Below, piece after piece: positions 1 to 9,664 of a stretch of 24,819 nucleotides of DNA. Under the pieces are notes generated by a model. It was given only the letters and a program-made list of their open reading frames with translations, was not told the DNA's origin and ran no database searches. The first letter of the stretch is position 1. The number at the start of each line of letters is the position of its first letter. Origin of the DNA: Priapulus caudatus (lineage: Eukaryota > Priapulida > Priapulimorpha > Priapulimorphida > Priapulidae); the NCBI RefSeq assembly GCF_000485595.1, contig NW_014577716.1:119843-144661 (forward strand), given 5' to 3'. The position numbers were made by a program, and so were the translations under genes.

Positions 1-632
1 AGTCATATTATTGTGTAGGTACGCATGATATGTTATGCCGAGCTGGATGAAAGGCGAACTGCGCTGGGCTCAAAGCTCATTAAATGATTTTACAAAATAT
101 TTTTAAATAATTAAAAGATATCTGTTGTTTCTTTTATGATCTTTTTAACACAGTCTTTGTCATGTGTCTTTGTATGCTCCTTTTTCTTCCTACGTCCTCT
201 TACTTTTTTCTCTTCTTTCTCTCTCTTTTTTTTGGTCGGCGTTTTTTTGGGGGGGGGGGGCGAACGCCCATATAATACGGCGCTGTGCATGTCTGTTTGC
301 TATAGAGTAAAGCTAGAGGGACTTCGTCAAACTTTGTAATTTTCCAGTAGGCAGATGAAAATGTGGATAAACACTCTCTTTCGCTCTTTCCCCCTTCCTC
401 TCCTCCTTATTCCCTTTTTCTTTTCTTGCATTTCTTTTCGATCATACAAAATACATATAGACATATGATATATTTTCTGCCAAAAAAGTGGGGGGGCCCG
501 GGCCCCCCGGCCCCCCCGTACGCGCCGCCCCTGATATCTGACCTGTGTCGGCGGCCATAATACTTCATATGCACATGCATCATTGCTACACTAACAGTAA
601 TCGTTTGACTGTATAAATTTGTATGTTTTCAG
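1..632. other. Non-coding flank, pyrimidine-rich with G/C homopolymers
   Basis: I see no supported exon here. The stretch holds T/C-rich low-complexity DNA (about 160-240 and 370-435), a run of G after a run of T at about 244-261, and a G/C-only palindromic block near 490-518. Short open frames are present but have low-complexity translations (runs of F, S, L, P) and no splice-site support. It is probably intron or upstream DNA of the gene fragment that begins at 633. Confidence 0.5.
490..518. repeat. G/C homopolymer palindrome
   Basis: A G run followed by CCCGGG and C runs forms a near-perfect palindrome of only G and C, next to CGTACGCGCC. Both strands could form hairpins or quadruplex-like structures. 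Such blocks are also seen at the ends of some invertebrate DNA transposons, but I could not find a matching inverted terminus nearby. Confidence 0.5.
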
Positions 633-1678
633 GTGAAATCCCTAAAGGCTATGCCTATAAATGTAAACAGACGTGTAAGTATGTTTTAGTTTCATTAATA
701 GAATATTTTTGAAGTAGAACTGGTTCGATGGTACGCGATAGAGGATTTGGAGGAAGTACAGTTAGTTTATCAGTTTTTATAGCCAGGTGAGGACATGGGC
801 TGGGCAGTTTGGCAGTCTTTAGGAGTTAGCTTGAGTAAGATATGTAGTAAGTAGGTGTGGGATGATACAGGTATAGCTCACTGTACGATCTCATAGCGGC
901 TTTCACGATGCGATAGGTATCGCAGTACTTTCAAGAGAAACTATCTAGCAAACCATACTCTCATTCAGGACTAACAATCATGTGAACGCTTACAAATCAG
1001 TATCGTATAGCGCTTAGTAAACAACTGCTATAAAATTGTGAATTGTGTTATGTTTCTTTTGGTTTTAAGTGAAACTTAGCTACTAAATGATATGGATTTT
1101 ATTCAATAGAGTATTGATACGTGTATCATAAATGGTCAAATGTACCCATACATATATCGTCAAAGTTTGTATCATGATATATCAATGAATCTTCCCACCC
1201 CTAGTAGCACTGAGAGGGTCTATGTCCCCCAGGTTACTATCGGAGGGTACCCTGGGTACGGTTCGATATATCGGAACGTACCCTGGTACTATGCTAATAT
1301 GCCGCGACCGTACCTCCCCTACTCCACTAACGAGTCTAGGCGAGTCGCCTACGCCTACTCCCTAACCCTAAACCCTACCCCTAACCCTTAACCCTAACTC
1401 TAAACATATCAGATATTAGCCAGGGTACGTTCCGATATATATTAAACCGTACCCAGGGTACCCTCCGATAGTACCCAGGGGGACATAGACCCTATGAGCC
1501 CTAGTAGCAAGCCATCATTGTTATGGAGAATACTCTTTGTTTGCTTGCAGGTGAAGACACACACAAAATACCCTATCAAAATTTTAAGCTGGCCAAAAAT
1601 GACTACAAGAACATATATACAGAGCTGTGTAACTTTGTACGAAGGGACAGAGGAGACTGCAGTCCTGTCTACCTGATG
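633..1678 (+). CDS. Partial gene: two exons of an unidentified protein
   Basis: Two candidate exons fit one reading frame. Exon A (633-674) lies between TTTTCAG and GTAAGT and reads EIPKGYAYKCKQT. Exon B (1551-1678) lies between TTGCTTGCAG and GTATGT. The intron phase matches: exon A ends with one codon base and exon B supplies two, making a Cys. Exon B starts EDTHKIPYQNFKLAKNDYK and continues with ELCNFVRRDRGDC before ending at a codon boundary. The mixed composition, with conserved-looking Cys, Trp-free polar sequence and charged residues, is unlike the surrounding low-complexity frames. I do not recognise the family. No start or stop exon was found; any next exon would lie beyond the satellite DNA that begins about 110 bp downstream. 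The 876-bp intron holds a palindromic element (1210-1498) whose flanking repeat ends 41 bp before exon B. The two exons could also be an old gene remnant. Confidence 0.42.
1199..1509. mobile_element. Palindromic MITE with 11-bp target duplication (Mutator-like?)
   Basis: An 11-bp direct repeat, CCCTAGTAGCA, occurs at 1199-1209 and 1499-1509, exactly 300 bp apart. The 289 bp between them (1210-1498) begin CTGAGAGGGTCTATGTCCCC and end with the near inverse of that, giving inverted arms of about 90-100 bp (through about 1302, and from about 1410). The arms share the blocks ATCGGAGGGTACCCTGGGTA and CGATATAT. The loop between them carries a (CCCTAA)-like tract. Known biology: Mutator-like elements often have long terminal inverted repeats and 9-11-bp duplications, so a non-autonomous MULE is the best guess. 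No transposase is encoded. Confidence 0.8.
1364..1402. repeat. Interstitial telomere-like (CCCTAA)n tract
   Basis: Six or so units of CCCTAA and near variants (CCCTAAA, CCCCTAA, CCCTTAA) lie in the loop of the palindromic element. The motif is the complement of the common animal telomere repeat TTAGGG. The variants show it is not a fresh telomere end. Confidence 0.75.
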
Positions 1679-1785
1679 GTATGTCTACTGTACTGTCGTG
1701 TGCTTATAGCCACATTGCAGTAAGCTCGATTTACTGGTCGGTAGCCGTATTGCCTACGTGTCGTACATACATACAAGCAGCACAT

Positions 1786-1990
1786 CCTGATACAGGATAG
1801 GTCATGATTAAAATGTCTGGCTACTGTCCTGATACAGAATAGTTAATGATAAAATGTCTGGCTACTGTCCTGATACAGAATATTCCATGATAAAATGTCT
1901 GGCTGCTGTCCTGATACAGAATATTCCATGATAAAATGTCTGGCTACTGTCCTGATGCTGAATAGGTCGTGATAAAATGTCTGACAATTG
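1786..1990. repeat. 41-bp tandem repeat, five copies
   Basis: The unit starts CCTGATACAGAATA and ends AAAATGTCTGGCTACTGT. Copies start at 1786, 1828, 1869, 1910 and 1951, with spacings of 42, 41, 41 and 41. The copies differ by a few substitutions in the middle (AGGATAGGTCA, AGAATATTCCA and similar). The last copy runs straight into the 77-bp satellite. Confidence 0.9.
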
Positions 1991-3306
1991 TCATGGACAG
2001 GCTGTGTACTGCCCTGTCTTGGCTGGCATGGTGTATATAACAGCTTACTAATGTGTTTGTAGGGCATTGAGCTAGCAGCAGGCTGAGTACCGCCTGTCTA
2101 TGGCTGCCATGGTGCTAAATACGCTACTAATGTTGTTGTACGGCCGGATGACTAGCAGAGGCTGAGTACTGCCTGTCTTGGCTGGCATGCGTGTATATAA
2201 CATTCGTAATGTGTTGTAGCGCGAATGGAGCTAGCAGAGGCTGAGTACTAGCCTGGCTAGGCTTTGGCATGGGTATATAACAGTTACTAATGTGTTGTAC
2301 GGGGATGGAGCTAGCAGAGGCGAGTACTGCCTGTCTTGCGCTGCATGGTGTATATAACAGGTTTATTTGATTGTAGGTGGATGGAGCATACAGGGTGAGT
2401 ACGGCTGTCTTGGCTTGGCATGGTGTATATAACAGTTACTAATTGTGTTTGTAGGGGATGGAGCCTAGCAGAGTGCTGATACGCCGTGATCTTGGCTGGC
2501 ATGTGTATATAACAGCTACTAATGTGCTTGCTAGGGATGGAGCTCCAGAGGCTTGAGTACTGCCTGTCTTGGGCTGGCATGTGTAATATACAGTTACTAA
2601 TTGTTGTAGGGGCATATGGAGCCTAGCAGAGCGCTGAGACTATGCCTGTCCTTGGCTGGATGGGTATATAACAGTCCTAATGGTTTGTAGAGGATGGCGA
2701 GCTGGCAGAGGCTGAAGTACTGCTGTCTTGGCTAGGCAATGGTGTATACTAACAGCTACTAAAGTGTGTAGGGGGATGGAGCTGACAGCAAGCCTGAGTA
2801 CTGCCTTCTTGGCTCCGGCATGGTTGTATATAACAGCTTACTATGTTTTGTTACGGGATGGAGCCTAGCCAGAGGCTGAGTTGCCTTGCTGGCTCGCATG
2901 GTGATCATAACAACGACTAATGTTTGACGGGCGCATCGGAGCTAGCAGAGGGCCCTGTAGTACTGCTGTCTTTGGCTGGCATTGCGTATATACAAGTTAC
3001 TTAATGGGTGTTGTAGCGGGATGGGCTAGAGATGGCGAGCTACGCCTTTGTCTGGCTGGCATGGGAGATAACGAGGTACTAATGTGTTGTAGGGAGCGAG
3101 CTAGCAGAGCGCGACAGTACCGCTGTCTTGGCTGGATGCGGTTATATACACGTACTAATGTGTTTGTAGGGATGAGTAGCAGAGGCCTGAGTACTGCCTG
3201 TCTTGGCTGGCATGGTGTATATAACAGGTTACTGATGTGTTGTAGCGGGATGGAAGCTAGCAGAGCGGTTGCAGTACTGCCTGTCTGCGCTGGCATGCTG
3301 TATACA
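1985..3306. repeat. 77-bp satellite array, first block (about 17 copies)
   Basis: The consensus unit runs GTGTTGTAGGGGATGGAGCT, AGCAGAGGCTGAGTACTGCC, TGTCTTGGCTGGCATGGTGT, ATATAACAGCTACTAAT. I count about 17 occurrences of the GGCTGGCATGG core. Copies differ mainly by scattered single-base insertions and deletions, more than by substitutions. Open frames across it on either strand are repeat translations, not genes. The length is tRNA-like but there are no A or B box promoter motifs, so it is not a tRNA cluster. Confidence 0.92.
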
Positions 3307-4674
3307 AAGGCCGCATAGCGACCAGCGCCTCACTAACGTCTACTGCCGGTGACTCTGTGGGCGTGGCAGTGGTCCGGATTCGTAGTAAACCCTGTTTAGT
3401 CATGTGTTCACATAACGCCCAAATAGTGGAATGCCACAGGAGATGGTATCAGGAACCTTGCTCAAAGAATGTTCGTCGTCGGATCGTTAGAAAGTTGCCC
3501 GAGATGCGCGTGTAGTTGAAGTGCTCTATCAGTATAAAGATTGGAAGCCCTCCATCATTCGTAGTAGCAACAACTATTTGCAAGACAGAATCTACGCGTA
3601 AGCACTCAGTCATTTACTCTACGCAAAGCGCTACTAGGCCCGGCAACATTGGCGAATAGAGAGCTGCCGACTGCTAACGCATTAATGCAGGCAAAAACGC
3701 CCACACATGCCAGCCACTGGCAAGTGGCATACGTGACAGTAACATTAACTGGACAGTAAGAATGACATACAGAAATTATACGATTTAAGCATTATACACA
3801 CTTCTTTAACCACAATGTAGGCTTTGGAAATTTCAGTGTGACATTGTAGGCCTCATACACCAGCGATGTTTAGATGTCTACTAGCAAAACCCGGCAGTCA
3901 ATTCTTCTCACAGAAGTCAACAAATCCCATGTTTAAACTGCCTCTTAGGAGGGGAGGGGGAGGGTAGGGGGAGCGGGTGGACGCGGGTGGAAGGGTGGGG
4001 GGGGGTGGGGGAGGCGATAGGGGAGAGGTGGGGGAGGGGCTCTAATACAAAAGCAGTTCACTCCGTTCTGTTAACGAGTCCAACAAATCATGATTTAACC
4101 GCTCCTCTTGAGGTCAAAAGGTTATTCCGACCACTCACTCTTCGCAAGTTCAACAGAAGGGACTTTCATGGTCCTTCATAAAGCCATAAAAAATGCCTAG
4201 GTCACCGGCTGAAACAAAAAAGTTTTTTCAATCGCTCCGTCCGCACCATGCCGCAGGAAAATAGTTAAATCTGCCCTGCTGCCCATTGCACCTTTGACCT
4301 GTGACTCCAATTTCGCACCAGTGATGGCTTTTTCCGTTACCATGTGCTATAACCCGGCACTATGCACCGAGCGTAGTCGACGCGTTTAGATTTGGCCGCA
4401 ATTCTGCTTTCCTCCCTATACCTAAGCTAAGGAGTGGAATGTTCCCTTCTTTGAGCACCTCTGACCTTGACCTTTGACCCCCAGCTTCGACAGCGCCAAC
4501 TCGTTTTGAGATCCCCCCCAAATGTTGCGAATATCGTGACCGTCGCGAGCCGGTTAAGATTTGTGCCCAAACTGTTGACGCACGGACGGACGCACGAACG
4601 GACGGAGCGCACCGGCACGAGATCAACCGATTCTACAAGCTGCCATCTGCACTATGTCAGATGAGCTTAATACA
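3302..4674. mobile_element. 1.36-kb insertion splitting the 77-bp satellite
   Basis: The satellite stops at 3306 within GTATACA and resumes after 4669 at the same point of the unit (ATACA then GGTTACTAATG). ATACA is present at both edges (3302-3306, 4670-4674), fitting a 5-bp target duplication around an insert of 3307-4669. There are no terminal inverted repeats and no intact coding frame. Near its right end are TGACCTTGACCTTTGACCCC and a degenerate (GGACG)n stretch (4577-4606), followed by GATGAGCTTA at the edge. From memory, such 3' tails occur in RTE-type LINEs, so a 5'-truncated non-LTR copy is my guess. Identity is uncertain; the insertion itself is better supported. Confidence 0.55.
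3948..4040 (+). repeat. G-rich tract with quadruplex potential
   Basis: About 90 bases consist almost only of G and A/T spacers, with more than ten runs of three or more G. It lies inside the inserted segment. Two diverged versions of a 30-bp sequence, AACAAATC.ATG.TTTAA followed by CTCTT, flank it at about 3919 and 4081, suggesting an internal duplication. Confidence 0.7.
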
Positions 4675-5313
4675 GGTTACTAATGTGTTGTAGGGGATGG
4701 AGCTAGCAGAGGCTGAGTACCGCCTGTCTTGGCTGGCATGGTGTATATAACAGTTACTAATGTGTTGTAGGGGATGGAGCTAGCAGAGGCTGAGTTACCG
4801 CCTAGTCTTGTCTAGGCACGGTTATATACAGCGTACTATGTGTGTATGGGGATGGAGCTAGACAGAGCTGAGTACTGGCGCCTGTCTGGCTGGCATGGTG
4901 TATATAACAGCTACTGGAATTGTTTGTAGGGGATGGAGCCTAGCAGCAGAGGCTGAGTACTGCCTGTCTTGGCTGGCATGGTGTATATAACAGCTACTAA
5001 TGTGTTGTAGGGGATGGAGCTAGCAGAGGCTGAGTACTGCCTGTCTTGGCTGGCATGGTGTATATAACAGCTACTAATGTGTTGTAGGGATCGCATGAGC
5101 TAGCAGAGGCTGCAGTTACTGCCTGGTCTTGGCGTGGCCAGTGGCTGTATATAACCAGCTACTAATGTGTTGTACGGATGCGCAGCTAGCAGAGCTGAGT
5201 GCTACTGCCTGTCTTGAGCTGGCATGCCGTGTATATAACAGCCTTTATTAATGTGCTTGTAGAGGTGATGGAGGCTAGTCAGAGGCTGAGTACTGCCTGT
5301 CTTGGCTGGCACG
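4675..5313. repeat. 77-bp satellite array, second block (about 8 copies)
   Basis: This has the same unit and orientation as the first block. The best copies (about 4960-5090) match the consensus almost exactly and define it. The array ends at about 5313 within TTGGCTGGCACGG and passes into unique sequence. Confidence 0.92.
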
Positions 5314-6243
5314 GCTCGCCACGACAGTCCGCCACTCCATCAGGGCACGTCTATGAACTCGAGGGCCTCATTCATATGATTTGTACACTCATGCTGCGAT
5401 GCGCGAATCGATTATCGGCAACGCAGCCCGGAGCGGCTAACAACCTGCTCAGTAATTACCTATCTATGACTACCAGGACAACCAACAGTACGCTGACACA
5501 CTCACACACACACTTACCACACACACACACGCTTCACACCTGCTATGATATATATGATATATATATGGATGTATATAGTTGATAATATATGTATAAAATA
5601 TAATATATATAGATACTTATAAGTTAAAAACACACGGACACCCATGAAAGAGATAAGATAAAGTTGAAAATAGAAATAAAATTTTGGCACCTATTTCTAT
5701 TTTTGTAACTTTATCTTTATATATATGTGTAACGGCCGTACTTTGTCGTGACGTATAGTGCGGTGACGAGCGTAATGAAGTAACGGGTAGCGCAAGACGC
5801 AGCAAACACGAACTGAGGCGTCACGCTACCACAAACACGGATATTATAAGCCATGCTTCAGTTACAGCCGACAGTAAGCAGGGACGCGTATAAGGGAGCG
5901 TGCAATAGAACAGTCGGTCAGAACAAAGGGAGAGACGTTCTCCCGCTCAAGGCGCGGCGAACCTTTTATACGCGCCCGGACTTTGTGGCCGACATCCGGG
6001 CATTATCTTGTCGCCTCCTGAGCTTCGCCATGTCGCAGCCGTATGCGACATGCGAACATGCGTTGCTTCGCGTGCACCGCGTGCCCCCCCTCTCCCCGCA
6101 CTCCGTCGGTCGACCACTCTATCTGGTCAGTTATTAGACACCTCTGCTTGCTCTCTGTGCGACACTTCTGCTTGCTAGGCATCCTGCATAATTAATGAGC
6201 TCGCACAATGCTAGCTCGCGCGCAGCAACGCTACATATATAAA
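5314..6243. other. Gene-free stretch with microsatellites and a small hairpin
   Basis: I see no supported exon. It contains a (CA)n microsatellite at about 5497-5535, (TA)-rich DNA at 5548-5620, and an inverted repeat at 5657-5714 (GATAAAGTTGAAAATAGAAA and its near complement). A G+C-richer part (5740-6200) has an open frame at 5853-6137, but the frame has no splice or start context that I trust. Confidence 0.5.
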
Positions 6244-7022
6244 GATATATATATATAGAATCAAGTGCGTATTAAGTATGAGAGCATACAACGGTGAATT
6301 TCAACAACCATGTTGTAGTTTCAGTTGAATTAGTAAACTTTACCCGTTTAATTTTGACAATTCTTTGCAGTATTATTATTCAGCAGTCCTTCCTTGATAA
6401 TATAAAACCAACCGCTTGTCCATACGATGTCCCTATGCTGAGATATTGAGCGGTAAAATCTAGTATTTTGGCGAAAATGGAACTCGAGTTGGCAGCTAGC
6501 TGTGACTGTCTCGCGTTTAGTGATGACTTCGGGAAACCTCGCGTGTTTCCCTCATTTATTGACAAATGGAATTACCTTTCCTTCTACTATCTTTTCTCGC
6601 ATTTGCAGTCATGGACGCAGCCATTACTCCACAATAACGTCTTGTTATTTATCGCCATGGTGATGACCCGTCTCTTATGCTGGATTTAGTTATCTCTGTA
6701 GTAATGACGTAATGAGTCAGCGCTTACACAGCGGCAACCGGAGGCAACATACTGAACACTAAACGCGAGCCAGTCGCAGCTAGCAGCCAACTTAAGTTAG
6801 ATTTTTGCCAAAATACTAGATTTTACCGCTCAATATCTCAGCGTAGCGACATCGAATGGACAAGCAGTTGATTTTATATTATCAAGGTAGGAGGGCTGAA
6901 TAATATTACTGCAAAGAATTGTTAATATAAAACAAGTAAAGTTTACTAATTCCATGAAACTACAACATGGTTGTTGCATTTCACTGTTGTACGCTCTTGA
7001 TATAATACACATATATATATAT
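6244..7022. repeat. Large inverted repeat, about 270-bp arms
   Basis: The left arm (about 6244-6522) and right arm (about 6757-7022) are reverse complements with scattered mismatches. Shared blocks include ACAACCATGTTGTAGTTTCA, TAGTAAACTTTAC, CAATTCTTTGCAGTA, TGATAATATAAAA, GCTGAGATATTGAGCGGTAA, AATCTAGTATTTTGGC and CGCGTTTAGTG. The arms are separated by about 234 bp of unique sequence and end outside in (TA)n. No transposase is seen. It could be a foldback element or two copies of one repeat inserted head to head. Confidence 0.85.
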
Positions 7023-7072
7023 ACAAACAACTATACATAGGCACACATGCACACACACATATATTAGCAGCA

Positions 7073-7538
7073 TATATGTGACCCGCTCCAGCATAATACG
7101 GACTAAGTCGCAAGTCATTGTTTTGAGTAATGAGCACGCACACATGTCAATGCTGAAAATGGCCGACCTGGACAAAAATGAGATTTTTACAAAAATAAGT
7201 TCCTAAGTGCATATTTAATATGGATATATAGGTTCAGATATCTCTATATTATTATGGTCATTTTTAATTAAAAAAAATTGTAAAAAAATTTTGAAGTGCC
7301 CCTGACCGCTCATCCCCGACTGGGACCCTTACACGGAATGCTTTATCTCAAAAGCTGCATATTCCCGAATAAGTCGGTTTCCAATCTTCAAATTGCTGTA
7401 GATCGGTCAATTCTTTAGATATAGCCAAAAATTATATATCATGTTAAAGGTAATTAAATGATCTATTCAGATATGCACATAACTCAATTTGTAGAATTTC
7501 CTACTTAATCCTGGTTTTGCTGGAGCGGGTCACATATA
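7073..7538. mobile_element. 458-bp MITE, TGTGACCCGCTCCAGCA termini, TATA duplication
   Basis: A 17-bp terminal inverted repeat, TGTGACCCGCTCCAGCA, starts at 7077, and its exact complement ends at 7534. TATA lies directly outside on both sides (7073-7076, 7535-7538). The inside is AT-rich with no coding frame. A TA-type target suggests a Tc1/mariner-related or similar non-autonomous DNA transposon, but the family is not fixed by the sequence. Confidence 0.85.
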
Positions 7539-7735
7539 GCATTATATATATGGAGCTTCACTGTACTGGTTTTCCTAATATTTGAAACCTCGCCAGTATT
7601 TACACATTCGTTCACTCGCTCATAGTGACGTCTGCATATTCGACTATTGACGTTTGCATTGGGCGGAGTGGGTAGTGTAGTGTTGGCAGGTGGCGCTAGT
7701 GTGCTTGGTTACCAGTTGTATCATTTTGTGCGCAG

Positions 7736-9627
7736 GTGTGACTACCATGATTCGAGCGAGGCGGAAACGCTCTACTGTGCGCTCGGATTCTGTAAGCGCA
7801 GATGGTAAGCCACCTCTTCTTCCTCGCTACTTCTATCCACCGACGTATTACTGGTGTAATGCATCTGTTCATACAAGACTGAGGGATCTTTACCTCATGA
7901 ACAGTGATTGCTTCATCTCTATTGTACAATATGACGCTGGGAGTGATGTGTCTATACTGTTTGATGTTTGTCTTGCAGCTTCTGTATTTCCGATGCACTG
8001 TGTCTCGTGTATGCCTGTGAGATTACACCTAGACACATGCCCGAGCGACCACAGAAGCAAGTAAGTCATCTAATGTACCTTGAAACGTTCCTGTGAAGCG
8101 TTGTCCAGTACTTGGCCACCACAGAACAGAAAGTGGGATGTTCTACGTTGTTGTCATGTTACTTCTTCAAATAAGACCTACAGGATTATTAGTAATAAGT
8201 GTACCCAGGCTTTCAGCAACATTTTTTAGTTTTATCTCAGTTTATGTAGGTTACGTACAATTTTTACTGTTCAATGTCAATGAGAAATAAATGGAACCTG
8301 CTTTAAAAATTGAGATGGTCTGTTGTGGGTGGTGCCATTGTTTTCGGTCCCCATTTTGCTGATGATGCAAGTTGCACTTATAATTTTAAAATCATTTCAT
8401 GTCTGTTGGGAAGTTTTCAAATTCACTATAATTTATTATTAAAACTGAACACCAAATGTTTGCACATGATCTAAAGAAAACCTGATAATTAAGCTAAGAA
8501 CACACACTAGTGTTGTCCATTAACTGTTGTCTCTATGCTTTCAGCCCTTCACTGTCATACAAGCACAAACCATTCCAGATGTCGCCCCGTTAAGAATTCG
8601 CATTGGTGGTGCTGCTGCAGCCACAGCAGCTGTAAGTCCTAGCAGTTGAAGGTTTCACATATTCTTTTTCCAATTGCAAAAGTACCTGTAAGCAAATATT
8701 TTCAGTGAGGGTGCATGGCTTTATATCTGTTGGCAGTTTTTGCCCAACTGATCTAGTATTATAAATGAAATAAGTTAATTGGATTTCGTTGAAAACTATG
8801 AATTCATATTTGAAATTGAATGATCTGTTGAAGATTTCCCGAAGGGAGATTGAAAATTTTGATAGTAAGTTAATTTATAGTATTATGTTTTATGGCTCAC
8901 ATGCGCCATATGCACCAGAAGTATCTGGCTTGATTCTTTGCCACACCCACCAACCTTTTGTCATTTCGTGCTTTCTAAACACCTGTGCGACCACATTCAA
9001 TGTCCGATCAAGAGTATCATGACGTTTTGGGTTTTAAGGGGGGCTTATGTCGGGCTTGCGAGCCTACTCGAATGGAAGCAACTGGAAGCGATTGGTAGCG
9101 ACTAGTTGCGTCCAGTTGCCCATTGTTCTATTCCAAGCAACTATAGTGACGGCCAGTCGCAGGCAGTCGCGTCGCAGTCGACCGGCCTAAGCACTGCAGT
9201 CACAGTGAGTTGCAGGCAGTTGCTTCCAGTCAAGTCGGCTCGCAAGCCCGACATAAGCCCCCATTTATAAACACCTGTGGGGTCAGAGTCACAGTCGCAT
9301 TAGGCATGTCATGTCATTTTGGGTTTTATGAGCACCCGCGAGGTCAGAGTTATGGTCGTGTGAGGAGTATCATGTCATTTGCTGTCTGCAGCCATTACCC
9401 GAGGCGCCTCCTGCTTACAGTCAGCCAGCCGCCATCGACGACCCTGATGACGTGCCACTGCGTAGACCTGTTGCTGCTCCACAAGGTACGGCCACCCGGT
9501 CTCCCGACTCATCACGCCATCAACACCCTTCTGTCGTTCTGATTTTTGACAGCATTGATTGATTATTCATACCATTGCTGCTTCTCTCTTCACAGCAATG
9601 ATAGTGCAGCAGCAGAAGCTACAACAA

Positions 9628-9664
<37 letters not shown>

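Noticed and set aside
1985-3306. Idea that the 77-bp units are a tRNA gene cluster
   Set aside because: No A box or B box and no acceptor-stem pairing; the unit length is coincidental.
2311-3318. Several open frames of 89-132 codons on both strands
   Set aside because: They lie in the 77-bp satellite and translate the repeat unit; frame changes follow the indels between copies.
5853-6137. 94-codon + strand frame starting with ATG
   Set aside because: No recognisable motif, no flanking splice or promoter evidence; G+C-rich stretch only.
7690-8064. Continuous 124-codon + strand frame
   Set aside because: It begins at GTG, runs through a well-bounded intron (7805-7978) and ends exactly at a strong donor. 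The alternative frame joins all later exons. A start at the internal ATG 7748 remains possible and is noted in the gene entry.
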